From the NCBI RefSeq assembly GCF_036084755.1, contig NZ_CP107968.1:4247501-4311500 (forward strand): a stretch of DNA of 64,000 bases, given 5' to 3'. The position numbers and the translations under genes are program-made. This document shows, in pieces, positions 24,518-33,120 of the stretch (position 1 is its first letter; each line of letters opens with the position of its first letter). The notes beneath the pieces were generated by a model. The model saw only the letters and a list, made by a program, of their open reading frames with translations. It had not been told where the DNA came from and did no database searches. This DNA is from Streptomyces sp. NBC_00370 (GTDB taxonomy: Bacteria; Actinomycetota; Actinomycetes; Streptomycetales; Streptomycetaceae).

Positions 24518-26212
24518 ATGGCCGCTCAGCTCACCCCCCAGAAGCTCGCCGAGGCCCACCGGCCCACGCTCGACCAGGCGCTCGACGCGATCCGCAGCCG
24601 CGCCTACTGGTCCCCCCACCCCGAGCACCCGAAGGCGTACGGCGAGAGCGCCCCCGCCGACGGGCTCGCCGCCTTCGACTCGCTGCGCGACACCCGCTTC
24701 GAGCTGGACCAGCCGGGGACCGACGGCTGGGCGGGTGGCGAGATCTCGCCGTACGGACCCGCGCTCGGCATCGAGTACCCGCATGCCGACATCGACGTGC
24801 TGCTGCCCGCGATGCGCGCGGGCGGCGCTGCCTGGCGGCAGGCGGGGCCCGAGACGCGCGCGCTGGTCTGCCTGGAGATCCTGTCGCGGATCAGCGCCAG
24901 GACGCATGAGTTCGCGCAGGCGGTCATGCACACCAGCGGCCAGGCGTTCATGATGGCGTTCCAGGCCGGCGGACCGCACGCGCAGGACCGCGGCATGGAG
25001 GCCGTGGCGTACGCGTACCAGGAGCAGACCAGGACGCCCGCCGTGGCCGACTGGTCCAAGCCGCAGGGCAAGCGCGGCCCGCTGGAGCTGCGGAAGTCCT
25101 TCACGGCCGTCCCGCGCGGCATCGCCCTGCTGATCGGCTGCAACACCTTCCCGACGTGGAACAGCTACCCGGGCCTGTTCGCCTCCCTGGCCACCGGCAA
25201 CCCGGTGCTGGTCAAGCCGCACCCTCGCGCCGTGCTGCCCCTCGCGCTCACGGTCCGGGTGGCCCGCGAGGTGCTCACCGAGGCCGGTTTCGACGCGAAT
25301 CTGGTGGCGCTCGCCGTGGAGCGGCCCGGCGAGGGCATCGCCAAGACGCTCGCCGTGCGCCCCGAGATCCGGATCATCGACTACACGGGCTCGACGGCCT
25401 TCGGCGACTGGCTGGAGACCCACGCCCGGCAGGCGCAGGTCTACACGGAGAAGGCGGGCGTCAACACCGTCGTCATCGACTCGACCGACGACTACCGGGG
25501 CATGCTCGCCAACCTCGCCTTCTCGCTGTCGCTCTACAGCGGCCAGATGTGCACCACCCCGCAGAACCTGCTCATTCCGCGCAACGGGATCACGACGGAC
25601 GCGGGCGAGAAGTCGTACGACGAGGTGGTGGCCGACATCGCCGCGGCGGTCGACGGCCTGCTCGGCGACGACGCGCGGGCCAACGCCCTGCTGGGCGCCC
25701 TCGTCAACCCCGACGTGAAGGCCAGGCTGGAAGCGGCGGCCGGGCTCGGCGAGGTGGCGCTTGCGTCCCGTGAGATCGCCCACCCGGACTTCCCCGACGC
25801 CGTGGTCCGTACGCCGGTGATCGTGAAGAGCGACGGCGCGCGCAAGGTGTGGGAGAGCGGGGACGACGTCCCGTATCTCGCTGAGTGCTTCGGCCCGGTG
25901 TCGTTCGCCGTGGCCGTGGACTCCACGGAGGACGCGGTGGAGCTGCTGCGGCGCACGGTCCGCGACCGGGGCGCGATGACGGTCGGCGCGTACACGACCT
26001 CGGAGGAGGCGGAGCGCGCGATCGAGGACGTCTGTCTGGAGGAGCGCGCGCAGCTCTCGCTCAATCTCACCAGCGGCGTCTATGTGAACCAGACAGCGGC
26101 GTTCTCGGACTTCCACGGCTCGGGCGGCAATCCCGCGGCCAACGCGGCGCTGTGCGACGCGGCGTTCGTGGCGAACCGCTTCCGGGTGGTGGAGGTCCGC
26201 CGCCAGGCCTGA
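24518..26212 (+). CDS. paaN: Phenylacetic acid degradation protein PaaN (aldehyde dehydrogenase superfamily)
   Basis: A 564-aa aldehyde-dehydrogenase-like protein of the PaaN type. Visible features are FTAVPRGIALLIGCNTFPTW, CNPV-like ATGNPVLVKPHP, YTGSTAFGDWLE with the conserved G-S-T-A-F-G, and the catalytic-cysteine neighbourhood LSLYSGQMCTTPQNLL. The N-terminal 120 residues carry WSPHPEHPKAYGES, typical of this subfamily. PaaN is linked to phenylacetate ring cleavage; in some bacteria it substitutes for the dehydrogenase half of PaaZ, acting on the oxepin-CoA-derived semialdehyde. No PaaZ hydratase is in the window. ATG 24518 was chosen from family length; GAGGAG lies 12 bases upstream, slightly far. 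The palindrome at 26205-26234 covers its stop codon. Confidence 0.9.
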   Translation: MAAQLTPQKLAEAHRPTLDQALDAIRSRAYWSPHPEHPKAYGESAPADGLAAFDSLRDTRFELDQPGTDGWAGGEISPYGPALGIEYPHADIDVLLPAMRAGGAAWRQAGPETRALVCLEILSRISARTHEFAQAVMHTSGQAFMMAFQAGGPHAQDRGMEAVAYAYQEQTRTPAVADWSKPQGKRGPLELRKSFTAVPRGIALLIGCNTFPTWNSYPGLFASLATGNPVLVKPHPRAVLPLALTVRVAREVLTEAGFDANLVALAVERPGEGIAKTLAVRPEIRIIDYTGSTAFGDWLETHARQAQVYTEKAGVNTVVIDSTDDYRGMLANLAFSLSLYSGQMCTTPQNLLIPRNGITTDAGEKSYDEVVADIAAAVDGLLGDDARANALLGALVNPDVKARLEAAAGLGEVALASREIAHPDFPDAVVRTPVIVKSDGARKVWESGDDVPYLAECFGPVSFAVAVDSTEDAVELLRRTVRDRGAMTVGAYTTSEEAERAIEDVCLEERAQLSLNLTSGVYVNQTAAFSDFHGSGGNPAANAALCDAAFVANRFRVVEVRRQA

Positions 26213-26234
26213 CGGCGGCGCCGCCGTCAGGCCT
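26205..26234. terminator. 30-bp perfect palindrome shared by two convergent genes
   Basis: AGGCCTGACGGCGGC (26205-26219) is followed directly by its exact reverse complement (26220-26234). The palindrome spans both stop codons: TGA of paaN (26210-26212) and the complementary TCA of trmH (26227-26229). A bidirectional terminator is the simplest reading. Confidence 0.8.
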
Positions 26235-26985
26235 TCGGGCCCGTCCAGTGGAACAGCGTCATGGCCACACTGGTCGCGAGGTTGTAGCTGGACACCTGCG
26301 GTCGCATCGGCAGCGACAGCAGTCCGGCCGCCCTGCCCCGCACCTCGGCCGAGAGCCCGTGCCGCTCGGAGCCGAAGGCGAGCAGGGCGTCGTCCGGCAG
26401 GGTGACGGACCTGATGTCGGCCCCCTCCGGGTCGAGCGCGTACAGCGGGCCCGGAGGGAAGTCGTCGAGGGGCAGCTGTTCGACGGCGGTGGCGAAGTGC
26501 AGCCCCGCGCCCGCCCGTACGGCGTTGGCGTGCCAGGGGTCCAGATCGCCGGTGGTGACCACCCCGGTCGCCCCGAAACCGGCGGCGAGCCGTACGACGG
26601 CGCCGACGTTCCCCAGATTGCGCGGGTTGTCCAGGACGACCACGGGGGACGGGCGGGGCAGCGCGGACAGCTCGGCCAGATTGACGCGGCGCTCGCGCCG
26701 GACCGCCAGGGCGGCGATCCGGGTGGCGTGGACCCGGGGCACCAGTTCCTTCAGGACCTGGGCCGGCACCTCCACGAGGGAGTCGCCGATCTGCTCGGTC
26801 AGGTCGTCGGCGAGTTCGGCGGCCAGCGCCAGGGCCGCCGCCTTGTCGCTCGTGACGGCCGACCGTACGTCGGCGCCGAAGCGCAGCGCGTGCTTGAGTG
26901 CGTGGAAGCCGTCGAGCACGACCAGCTCGGGGCCTGCCTCCCGCCACTGCCGTACGGCACGGGCGGCGGCGTCGGCGTCGTTCAT
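26227..26985 (-). CDS. TrmH/SpoU-family RNA 2'-O-methyltransferase
   Basis: A 252-aa SPOUT methyltransferase with the three class motifs: NPRNLGNVGAVVRLAAGFGA (motif 1, catalytic Asn-Pro-Arg), LLAFGSERHGLS (motif 2), and LPMRPQVSSYNLATSVAMTL (motif 3, the knotted AdoMet site). It uses S-adenosylmethionine to methylate a ribose 2'-OH of tRNA or rRNA; the target base cannot be predicted. ATG 26985 lies 4 bases after the end of the HTTM protein gene, so DUF5819-HTTM-trmH form one minus-strand unit. It is convergent with paaN and shares the palindromic terminator. Confidence 0.9.
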   Translation of the reverse strand: MNDADAAARAVRQWREAGPELVVLDGFHALKHALRFGADVRSAVTSDKAAALALAAELADDLTEQIGDSLVEVPAQVLKELVPRVHATRIAALAVRRERRVNLAELSALPRPSPVVVLDNPRNLGNVGAVVRLAAGFGATGVVTTGDLDPWHANAVRAGAGLHFATAVEQLPLDDFPPGPLYALDPEGADIRSVTLPDDALLAFGSERHGLSAEVRGRAAGLLSLPMRPQVSSYNLATSVAMTLFHWTGPKA

Positions 26986-26989
26986 CGCC

Positions 26990-28201
26990 TCAGCCTACGG
27001 GCCGCTCGTCGGCGAGCGCGCGGGGCTGTTCGTCGCTGCCGTCGCGCTGACCGGGCAGTACGGCTCTGCCCCGGGTCAGCAGCCGGCCACGGCCGGTCTC
27101 GGCCCGGCCGCCGAGCCTGCGCAGGAAGCCCGTCGGCAGGAACACCGCGTCGGCGGCGATCATCGCGAGGGAGAAGAACGGCAGCCCCAGCAGGACGGCG
27201 ATGCCCGCGTGCTCCAGCATCATCGCGACCAGCAGCACGTTCTTGACGCGCCGGTTGAACAGCGTGAACGGGAAGGCCACCTGCACGATGACGGTGCCGT
27301 AGCTCACCAGCATCACCATCGTGCCGTTGGCGGCGAGCAGGTCGGAGAGGGCGGGCCAAGGCGTGAAGTAGTCGAGCTTCAGCGGGTAGTACAGGGCCGT
27401 GCCGTCGCCCCAGCGGGAGCCCTGGATCTTGTACCAGCCGGCCGTGGCGTAGACGAGACAGACCTGGCCCATGATCACGGCGAGGGCCGTGTTGTGGAGG
27501 ATGTTGGCGAGGACGTCCAGCAGGGCGCGCGGCTGGCCGCCGGGCGCGTAGCGGTTCAGCGCCCACCAGAGGGCCGCCGTGCCCCACAGCCCCCAGAGCA
27601 GGACCCGCAGCCAGCCCTCCCCCTGGACCCGGCCCAGCAGCGTGGCGCCGAGGAGGACGGCCCCGAGGACCGCCCACAGCACGGGCCCCGCCCGGTCCGC
27701 GGCGCGCTCCTGCCCGCCCCGCTCCTCCCCGGCACGCGCGGCTCGCGCCGCCCGACGGGCGTCCAGCGACCAGACCTGGCCGCAGCGCGTGAAGACGAGG
27801 TAGATCGCGATCACGTGGATCACGTTGTCGCCGCCGTCGCCGACGAAGACGCTGCGGTTCTGCAGCGACAGCACGCCGAGCATGAACACCACGGACATGG
27901 CGCGGGTGCGCCAGCCGAGCATCAGCAGCAGCCCTGACACGACGGCGACGGCGTAGACGATCTCGAACCACACCGTGCTCCGCGACCACATGAGCGTGCT
28001 GAAGGCGCCGTTGCCCGCGATGAGCTGGCTCGCCATGTCCCAGCTCCACGGCGCGTCGGGTCCGTACAGCTCGCGGCGGTGCGGCAGCTCGCGCAGCAGG
28101 AAGACCAGCCAGGTGCCGGCGAAGCCGATCCGGACGACCGCGCTCTGGTACGGGCCGAGGGCGGCGCCGGTGATCCGCTGGACCGCGCGTGCCGCGTTCA
28201 C
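26990..28201 (-). CDS. HTTM-domain multi-pass membrane protein
   Basis: A 403-aa membrane protein of the HTTM (vitamin K-dependent gamma-carboxylase-like horizontally transferred transmembrane) family. Many hydrophobic helices are visible, e.g. VVRIGFAGTWLVFLL, IVYAVAVVSGLLLMLG and VLWAVLGAVLLGATLL, with signature-like segments RSVFVGDGGDNVI and YATAGWYKIQGSRWGDGTAL, then NRRVKNVLLVAMMLEHAGI. In bacteria the carboxylase activity is unproven. GTG 28201 overlaps the end of the DUF5819 gene by 4 bases (GTGA), so the two act together; actinobacterial HTTM genes are often paired with DUF5819. The C-terminal 40 residues are hydrophilic and Arg-rich. Confidence 0.82.
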   Translation of the reverse strand: MNAARAVQRITGAALGPYQSAVVRIGFAGTWLVFLLRELPHRRELYGPDAPWSWDMASQLIAGNGAFSTLMWSRSTVWFEIVYAVAVVSGLLLMLGWRTRAMSVVFMLGVLSLQNRSVFVGDGGDNVIHVIAIYLVFTRCGQVWSLDARRAARAARAGEERGGQERAADRAGPVLWAVLGAVLLGATLLGRVQGEGWLRVLLWGLWGTAALWWALNRYAPGGQPRALLDVLANILHNTALAVIMGQVCLVYATAGWYKIQGSRWGDGTALYYPLKLDYFTPWPALSDLLAANGTMVMLVSYGTVIVQVAFPFTLFNRRVKNVLLVAMMLEHAGIAVLLGLPFFSLAMIAADAVFLPTGFLRRLGGRAETGRGRLLTRGRAVLPGQRDGSDEQPRALADERPVG

Positions 28202-28908
28202 CGCGCCGTCCTCGTACGGACGCCGCCCGCGCCGGCCGGCAGGTCGGCGGAGTTCACCGTCCACCAGGAGTAGGTGTGCAGGACGGGCCGGGTGTTGATC
28301 TTCTCGTCGCTCCACGGCGGGGCCGGCACGGTGCTGGTGGACGACCTGAGCTGGACGCGGGCCACGGACCCGCCGAGGTCGTGTCCCGTTAGCCGCAGCA
28401 TCACGATGCGCCGGACATAGCCCTCGGAGAGCTGGCCGCGCGTGCCGACCGGACGGTCCTTGTCGTCGTGGGAGCCGGTGTAGAAGTCCCAGGCGCGGCG
28501 CAGTTCGTTCTGGTCGACATGGCTGGGCAGGGGATTGCCCCGTATCACCGCGCCGTCCTCGGCGGAGAGGTCGATCCAGCGGCTGAGCGTGCGCTCCCCC
28601 GCCGCGGTCTCGACCTCGGCACGCGCCTCGACGTGGATGTTCTGCTGGAGGGGGTTGGGGGCGAACAGCTTCCAGTTCTGCTCGAACTCGGGATTGACCC
28701 ACTCGGCGACGGCCTTGCCGTGTTCCTTGGTCACCGTGTTCGAGGGGGCGACGTAGAGGAACACCATGGCCAGATGCGCGCAGCCGAGCAGTCCGACGAC
28801 GGCGAGCGCGACGGCGGCGGCCACCTGGAAGGGGAAGGAGAGCCCCGCGATACCGGGGCCTGGCGGGGGCGGCGTCTCCCGCGCACCCTCGTCGTCGTAC
28901 GAAACCAT
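28198..28908 (-). CDS. DUF5819-family membrane-anchored protein
   Basis: A 236-aa protein with one N-terminal membrane helix (FQVAAAVALAVVGLLGCAHLAMVFLYV) and an exported C-terminal domain of unknown function. Distinct segments are VNPEFEQNWKLFAPNPLQQN and TYSWWTVNSADLPAG. ATG 28908 (GGGGCGGG before it) is preferred; ATG 28944 would add 12 residues. It overlaps the HTTM gene by 4 bases and is divergent from paaA. Its 5' region therefore lies against the paaA operator, so expression of the pair might also be touched by PaaR. The co-dependence of HTTM and DUF5819 proteins suggests a joint membrane function, not yet described to my knowledge. Confidence 0.7.
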   Translation of the reverse strand: MVSYDDEGARETPPPPGPGIAGLSFPFQVAAAVALAVVGLLGCAHLAMVFLYVAPSNTVTKEHGKAVAEWVNPEFEQNWKLFAPNPLQQNIHVEARAEVETAAGERTLSRWIDLSAEDGAVIRGNPLPSHVDQNELRRAWDFYTGSHDDKDRPVGTRGQLSEGYVRRIVMLRLTGHDLGGSVARVQLRSSTSTVPAPPWSDEKINTRPVLHTYSWWTVNSADLPAGAGGVRTRTAR

Positions 28909-28993
28909 CCCGCCCCGATCGCCGTCGCGCCCCCCGCGAGCCATCCAAGGGTTGACACCCTACGGGCCGCCGACCCACCATTGAAGTCCATGA

Positions 28994-29007
28994 ACCGAAC
29001 GATCGGT
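28994..29007. promoter_or_regulatory. PaaR operator upstream of paaABCDE
   Basis: ACCGAACGATCGGT fits ACCG-NN-CG-NN-CGGT and lies 15-28 bases before the paaA ATG, close to the ribosome binding site AGGAG. A repressor here would block initiation. The same sequence continues into a second CGGT (ATCGGTCGGT). Confidence 0.65.
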
Positions 29008-29021
29008 CGGTAGGAGTCCTG

Positions 29022-30007
<986 letters not shown>

Positions 30008-30011
<4 letters not shown>

Positions 30012-30298
30012 GCGGCTCGACCGACTGGCCCCTGTGGGAGGTCTTCGTACGCTCCCGGCGCGGGCTCTCGCACACCCACGCGGGCAGCCTGCACGCCCCG
30101 GACGCCGAGATGGCCCTGCGCAACGCCCGGGATCTGTACACCCGGCGCAGCGAGGGCGTCTCGATCTGGGTCGTGCCGTCCACCGCGATCGAGGCGTCGT
30201 CGCCCGACGAGAAGGACCCGTTCTTCGCCCCGGCCGCCGACAAGGCGTACCGGCACCCGACGTTCTACGAGATCCCGGACGGGGTGAAGCACCTGTGA
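30008..30298 (+). CDS. paaB: 1,2-phenylacetyl-CoA epoxidase subunit PaaB
   Basis: A 96-aa subunit that bridges PaaA-PaaC dimers in the epoxidase. Family text WPLWEVFVRSRRGLSHTHAG, HAPDAEMALRNARDLYTRR and VWVVPS-like SIWVVPSTAIEAS is evident. The ATG at 30008 overlaps the paaA stop by 4 bases (ATGA), and its stop overlaps the paaC GTG. Length matches the family. Confidence 0.95.
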
Positions 30299-31005
30299 GC
30301 GCGGCCCTCGCCCTCGGCGACGACGCGCTGGTGCTCTCGCACCGGCTGGGGGAGTGGGCGGGCCACGCCCCGGTGTTGGAAGAGGACGTGGCGCTCGCCA
30401 ACATCGCGCTCGACCTGCTGGGCCAGGCCCGGGTGCTGCTCTCCCTCGTCGGTGACGAGGACGAGCTGGCGTATCTCCGGGAGGAGCGCGCCTTCCGCAA
30501 CCTGCAGTTGGTCGAGCAGCCGAACGGCGACTTCGCGCACACCATCGCCCGCCAGTTCTACTTCTCCACCTACCAACTGCTGCTGTACGGGCAGTTGGCC
30601 GCCGGGGACGGCGAGCTGGCCCCGCTCGCCGCGAAGGCCGTCAAAGAGGTCACCTACCACCGGGACCACGCCGAGCAGTGGACGCTGCGGCTCGGTGACG
30701 GCACGGCGGAGAGCCACGAGCGAATGACGCGCGGCCTGGAGGCGCTCTGGCGCTTCACCGGTGAGATGTTCCGGCCTGCGGCCGGGCTGGAGACGCTCGA
30801 CGTCGACTGGGCGGCCCTGCGGGCGAGTTGGACCGAGTCCGTCACGGAGGTCCTGAAGCGGGCCACCCTGTCCGTACCGACAGGACCCGACTCGGGGGCC
30901 TGGACGGCGGGCGCCGGGCGGCAGGGGCTGCACACCGAGCCGTTCGGCCGGCTGCTCGCCGAGATGCAGCATCTGCACCGCAGCCACCCGGGGGCGTCAT
31001 GGTGA
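30295..31005 (+). CDS. paaC: 1,2-phenylacetyl-CoA epoxidase structural subunit PaaC
   Basis: A 236-aa ferritin-like subunit with no diiron activity of its own in the family, pairing with PaaA. Segments LSHRLGEWAGHAPVLEEDVA, ALDLLGQARVLLSLVGDED and VTYHRDHAEQWTLRLGDGT are characteristic. The GTG start at 30295 overlaps the paaB stop (GTGA). The 3' end overlaps paaD by 7 bases. Confidence 0.94.
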   Translation: MSAALALGDDALVLSHRLGEWAGHAPVLEEDVALANIALDLLGQARVLLSLVGDEDELAYLREERAFRNLQLVEQPNGDFAHTIARQFYFSTYQLLLYGQLAAGDGELAPLAAKAVKEVTYHRDHAEQWTLRLGDGTAESHERMTRGLEALWRFTGEMFRPAAGLETLDVDWAALRASWTESVTEVLKRATLSVPTGPDSGAWTAGAGRQGLHTEPFGRLLAEMQHLHRSHPGASW

Positions 31006-31553
31006 ATCCCCCGGCAGCCCCGACCGCGACCCCGACCCCGGCGACCGTCCCGGCGGCGGCGACCGCCCCGACAGCGCTGGAGGCCGAGCTGCGCCGGCTC
31101 GCCGGCGCCGTACCCGACCCCGAACTGCCCGTCGTCACGCTGGAGGAGCTGGGCGTCCTGCGCTCTGTACGGGTCAGCGGCCCGGGCTCTGTCCGGGTCG
31201 AGCTGACCCCGACCTACACCGGCTGCCCGGCGATCGAGACGATGTCGGCGGACATCGAAGAGGCGCTGCACGCGCGCGGGATGCCGGAGGTCTCCGTCGT
31301 CACGGTGCTCTCCCCACCCTGGTCGACGGACGACATCAGCGCCGAAGGCCGCCGCAAGCTCGCCGAGTCCGGCATCGCGCCACCCCGCCCGCAGGGCGCC
31401 GCCGGCCCCGTGCCGCTCTCGCTCGCCATCCGCTGCCCGCACTGCGGCTCCACCGACACGGAACTGCTCAGCCGGTTCTCCTCCACCGCGTGCAAGGCAC
31501 TGCGCCGCTGCGCGGCCTGCCGCGAACCGTTCGACCACTTCAAGGAGTTGTAG
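30999..31553 (+). CDS. paaD: Phenylacetate-CoA oxygenase assembly protein PaaD
   Basis: A 184-aa protein with a MIP18/DUF59 domain (PDPELPVVTLEELGVLRSV, TPTYTGCPAIETMSADI) and a C-terminal zinc-ribbon-like region with four cysteines (IRCPHCGSTDTEL and RRCAACREPF). PaaD is thought to help assemble iron centres of the epoxidase complex. An Ala/Pro/Thr-rich N-terminal extension of about 25 residues is unusual. ATG 30999 lies within the end of paaC. The stop directly abuts paaE. Confidence 0.92.
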   Translation: MVNPPAAPTATPTPATVPAAATAPTALEAELRRLAGAVPDPELPVVTLEELGVLRSVRVSGPGSVRVELTPTYTGCPAIETMSADIEEALHARGMPEVSVVTVLSPPWSTDDISAEGRRKLAESGIAPPRPQGAAGPVPLSLAIRCPHCGSTDTELLSRFSSTACKALRRCAACREPFDHFKEL

Positions 31554-32624
31554 ATGTTCCATCCGCTCCGGGTCAGCGAGGTCGAGCGGCTCACCGACGA
31601 CGCGGTGGCCGTGACCTTCGCCGTACCGCCCGCGCTGCGCGAGACGTTCCGGCACACCCCCGGCCAGCATGTCGCCCTGCGCAGGACGGTGGCGGGCACG
31701 GAGATCCGGCGTACGTACTCGATCTGCGCGCCCGCCGGGGCCGAGCCCGTGCTGCGGGTGGGGATCCGGCTGGTCGACGGCGGCGAGTTCTCGACGTACG
31801 CGTTCAAGGAACTGGCCGTGGGCGACACGGTCGACGTGATGGAGCCGACCGGCCGGTTCGTCCTGGAGCCGCGCGCCGGGCATTTCGCCGCCGTCGTCGG
31901 CGGCAGCGGGATCACTCCCGTCCTGTCGATCGCCGCCACGCTGCTGGCGCGGGAGCCGGCGGCCCGGTTCTGTCTGGTCCGCGCCGACCGTTCCGTGGCG
32001 TCGACGATGTTCCTGGAGGAGGTCGCCGACCTCAAGGACCGCTTCCCCGACCGCTTCCAACTGGTCACCGTCGTCTCACGGGAGGAGCAGCAGACCGGGC
32101 TGCCCTCGGGACGGCTCGACCAGGAGCGGCTGACCGGGCTGCTGCCCGCGCTGCTGCCGGTGGCCGATGTCGACGGCTGGTTCCTGTGCGGCCCGCTCGG
32201 TCTGGTCGCCGGGGCTGACCGCGCGCTGCGCGGGCTCGGCGTCCCCCGGGGCCTGATCCATCAGGAGATCTTCCACGTGGACGAGGCGACGGCCGGCGGC
32301 ACCGCCATCGCCAAGTCGCCCTCGACCGCGGCGGCGCGCGCGCCCGAGGGCAGCACGCTCACCGCGACGCTCGACGGCCGCTCGGGCAACTGGCCGGTCA
32401 GGGAAGGCGAATCCCTGCTGGAGACGGTGCTGCGCAGCCGCGCCGACGCCCCGTACGCCTGCAAAGGCGGCGTGTGCGGCACCTGCAGGGCGTTCCTCGT
32501 CTCGGGCGAGGTCAGGATGGACCGCAACTTCGCCCTGGAGCCGGAGGAGACGGACGCCGGTTACGTACTGGCCTGCCAGTCCCACCCGGCGACGGCCGAG
32601 GTGGAACTGGACTTCGACCGCTAG
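31554..32624 (+). CDS. paaE: 1,2-phenylacetyl-CoA epoxidase reductase PaaE
   Basis: A 356-aa ferredoxin-NADP reductase type protein. The FAD domain has RRTYSICAPAGAEPVLRVGI (R-x-Y-S FAD motif). The NAD(P) domain has VVGGSGITPVLSIAATLLA and CGPLGLV. The C-terminal plant-type 2Fe-2S domain reads YACKGGVCGTCRAF with a distant C in LACQSHP, giving four ligands. It passes electrons from NADPH to the PaaA diiron centre. ATG 31554 starts at the base after the paaD stop, with AAGGAG upstream. It is the last gene of paaABCDE. Confidence 0.95.
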   Translation: MFHPLRVSEVERLTDDAVAVTFAVPPALRETFRHTPGQHVALRRTVAGTEIRRTYSICAPAGAEPVLRVGIRLVDGGEFSTYAFKELAVGDTVDVMEPTGRFVLEPRAGHFAAVVGGSGITPVLSIAATLLAREPAARFCLVRADRSVASTMFLEEVADLKDRFPDRFQLVTVVSREEQQTGLPSGRLDQERLTGLLPALLPVADVDGWFLCGPLGLVAGADRALRGLGVPRGLIHQEIFHVDEATAGGTAIAKSPSTAAARAPEGSTLTATLDGRSGNWPVREGESLLETVLRSRADAPYACKGGVCGTCRAFLVSGEVRMDRNFALEPEETDAGYVLACQSHPATAEVELDFDR

Positions 32625-32700
32625 GCCGTGTCCGCAAGGGCTGCTCCCAACGACCTTGCCCAGGCCTCTCGTTCATGTTCCAAGGGCCCCTGACGGGCGC

Positions 32701-33045
32701 TCAGAGCACGAACGCCGGGCTGCCGTCGTCCGTCACCATCGGGCGTCCCGCGCCGTCCCAGGCGAGCATTCCGCCGTCCACGTTCACCGCGTCCACACCC
32801 TGCTGGACCAGATACTGGGTGACCTGCGCCGAGCGCCCGCCGACCCGGCAGACGACATAGGCCTTGCGTCCGTCGGACACCGCCTCGGTGACCTCGCCGA
32901 AGCGCGCCACGAAGTCGCTCATCGGGATATGCAGGGCGCCCTCGGCATGACCGGCCGCCCACTCGTCGTCCTCGCGGACGTCCAGCACGAAGCCGTCGGA
33001 CGGGACCGCCGCGACATCGACCGAGGGCAGCGGGGCGAAGTTCAT
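32701..33045 (-). CDS. Single-domain rhodanese-like sulfurtransferase
   Basis: A 114-aa rhodanese domain. VLDVREDDEWAAGHAEGALH is the N-terminal conserved block and the active-site loop is CRVGGRSA with Cys66. Such proteins transfer sulfane sulfur, from thiosulfate or persulfides, to thiol acceptors. The catalytic loop of six residues after Cys fits a thiosulfate/GlpE-like form. ATG 33045 has GAAGG upstream. It is convergent with paaE and separated from the J-domain gene by 75 bases. Confidence 0.9.
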   Translation of the reverse strand: MNFAPLPSVDVAAVPSDGFVLDVREDDEWAAGHAEGALHIPMSDFVARFGEVTEAVSDGRKAYVVCRVGGRSAQVTQYLVQQGVDAVNVDGGMLAWDGAGRPMVTDDGSPAFVL

Positions 33046-33120
33046 GGGTGGTGCCTTCTCTCGTACGGAAAACCAAACCGGACCGGGCGGACCGGCCGGC
33101 ACGAAACGTCCGCAAAAAAC

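Noticed and set aside
24449..26947. Long minus-strand open frame antisense to paaN
   Set aside because: Composition is Arg/Ala/Gly with no domain. paaN itself has conserved aldehyde-dehydrogenase motifs on the other strand.
32635..32660. GCAAGG/CCTTGC hairpin as terminator of paaE
   Set aside because: Only 6 bp with a 14-base loop; weaker than all other terminators in the window.
32660..32690. Fragment GGCCTCTCGTTC resembling the arm of the 48676-48841 element
   Set aside because: An 11-12 base match only, with no partner arm nearby; a remnant cannot be claimed.
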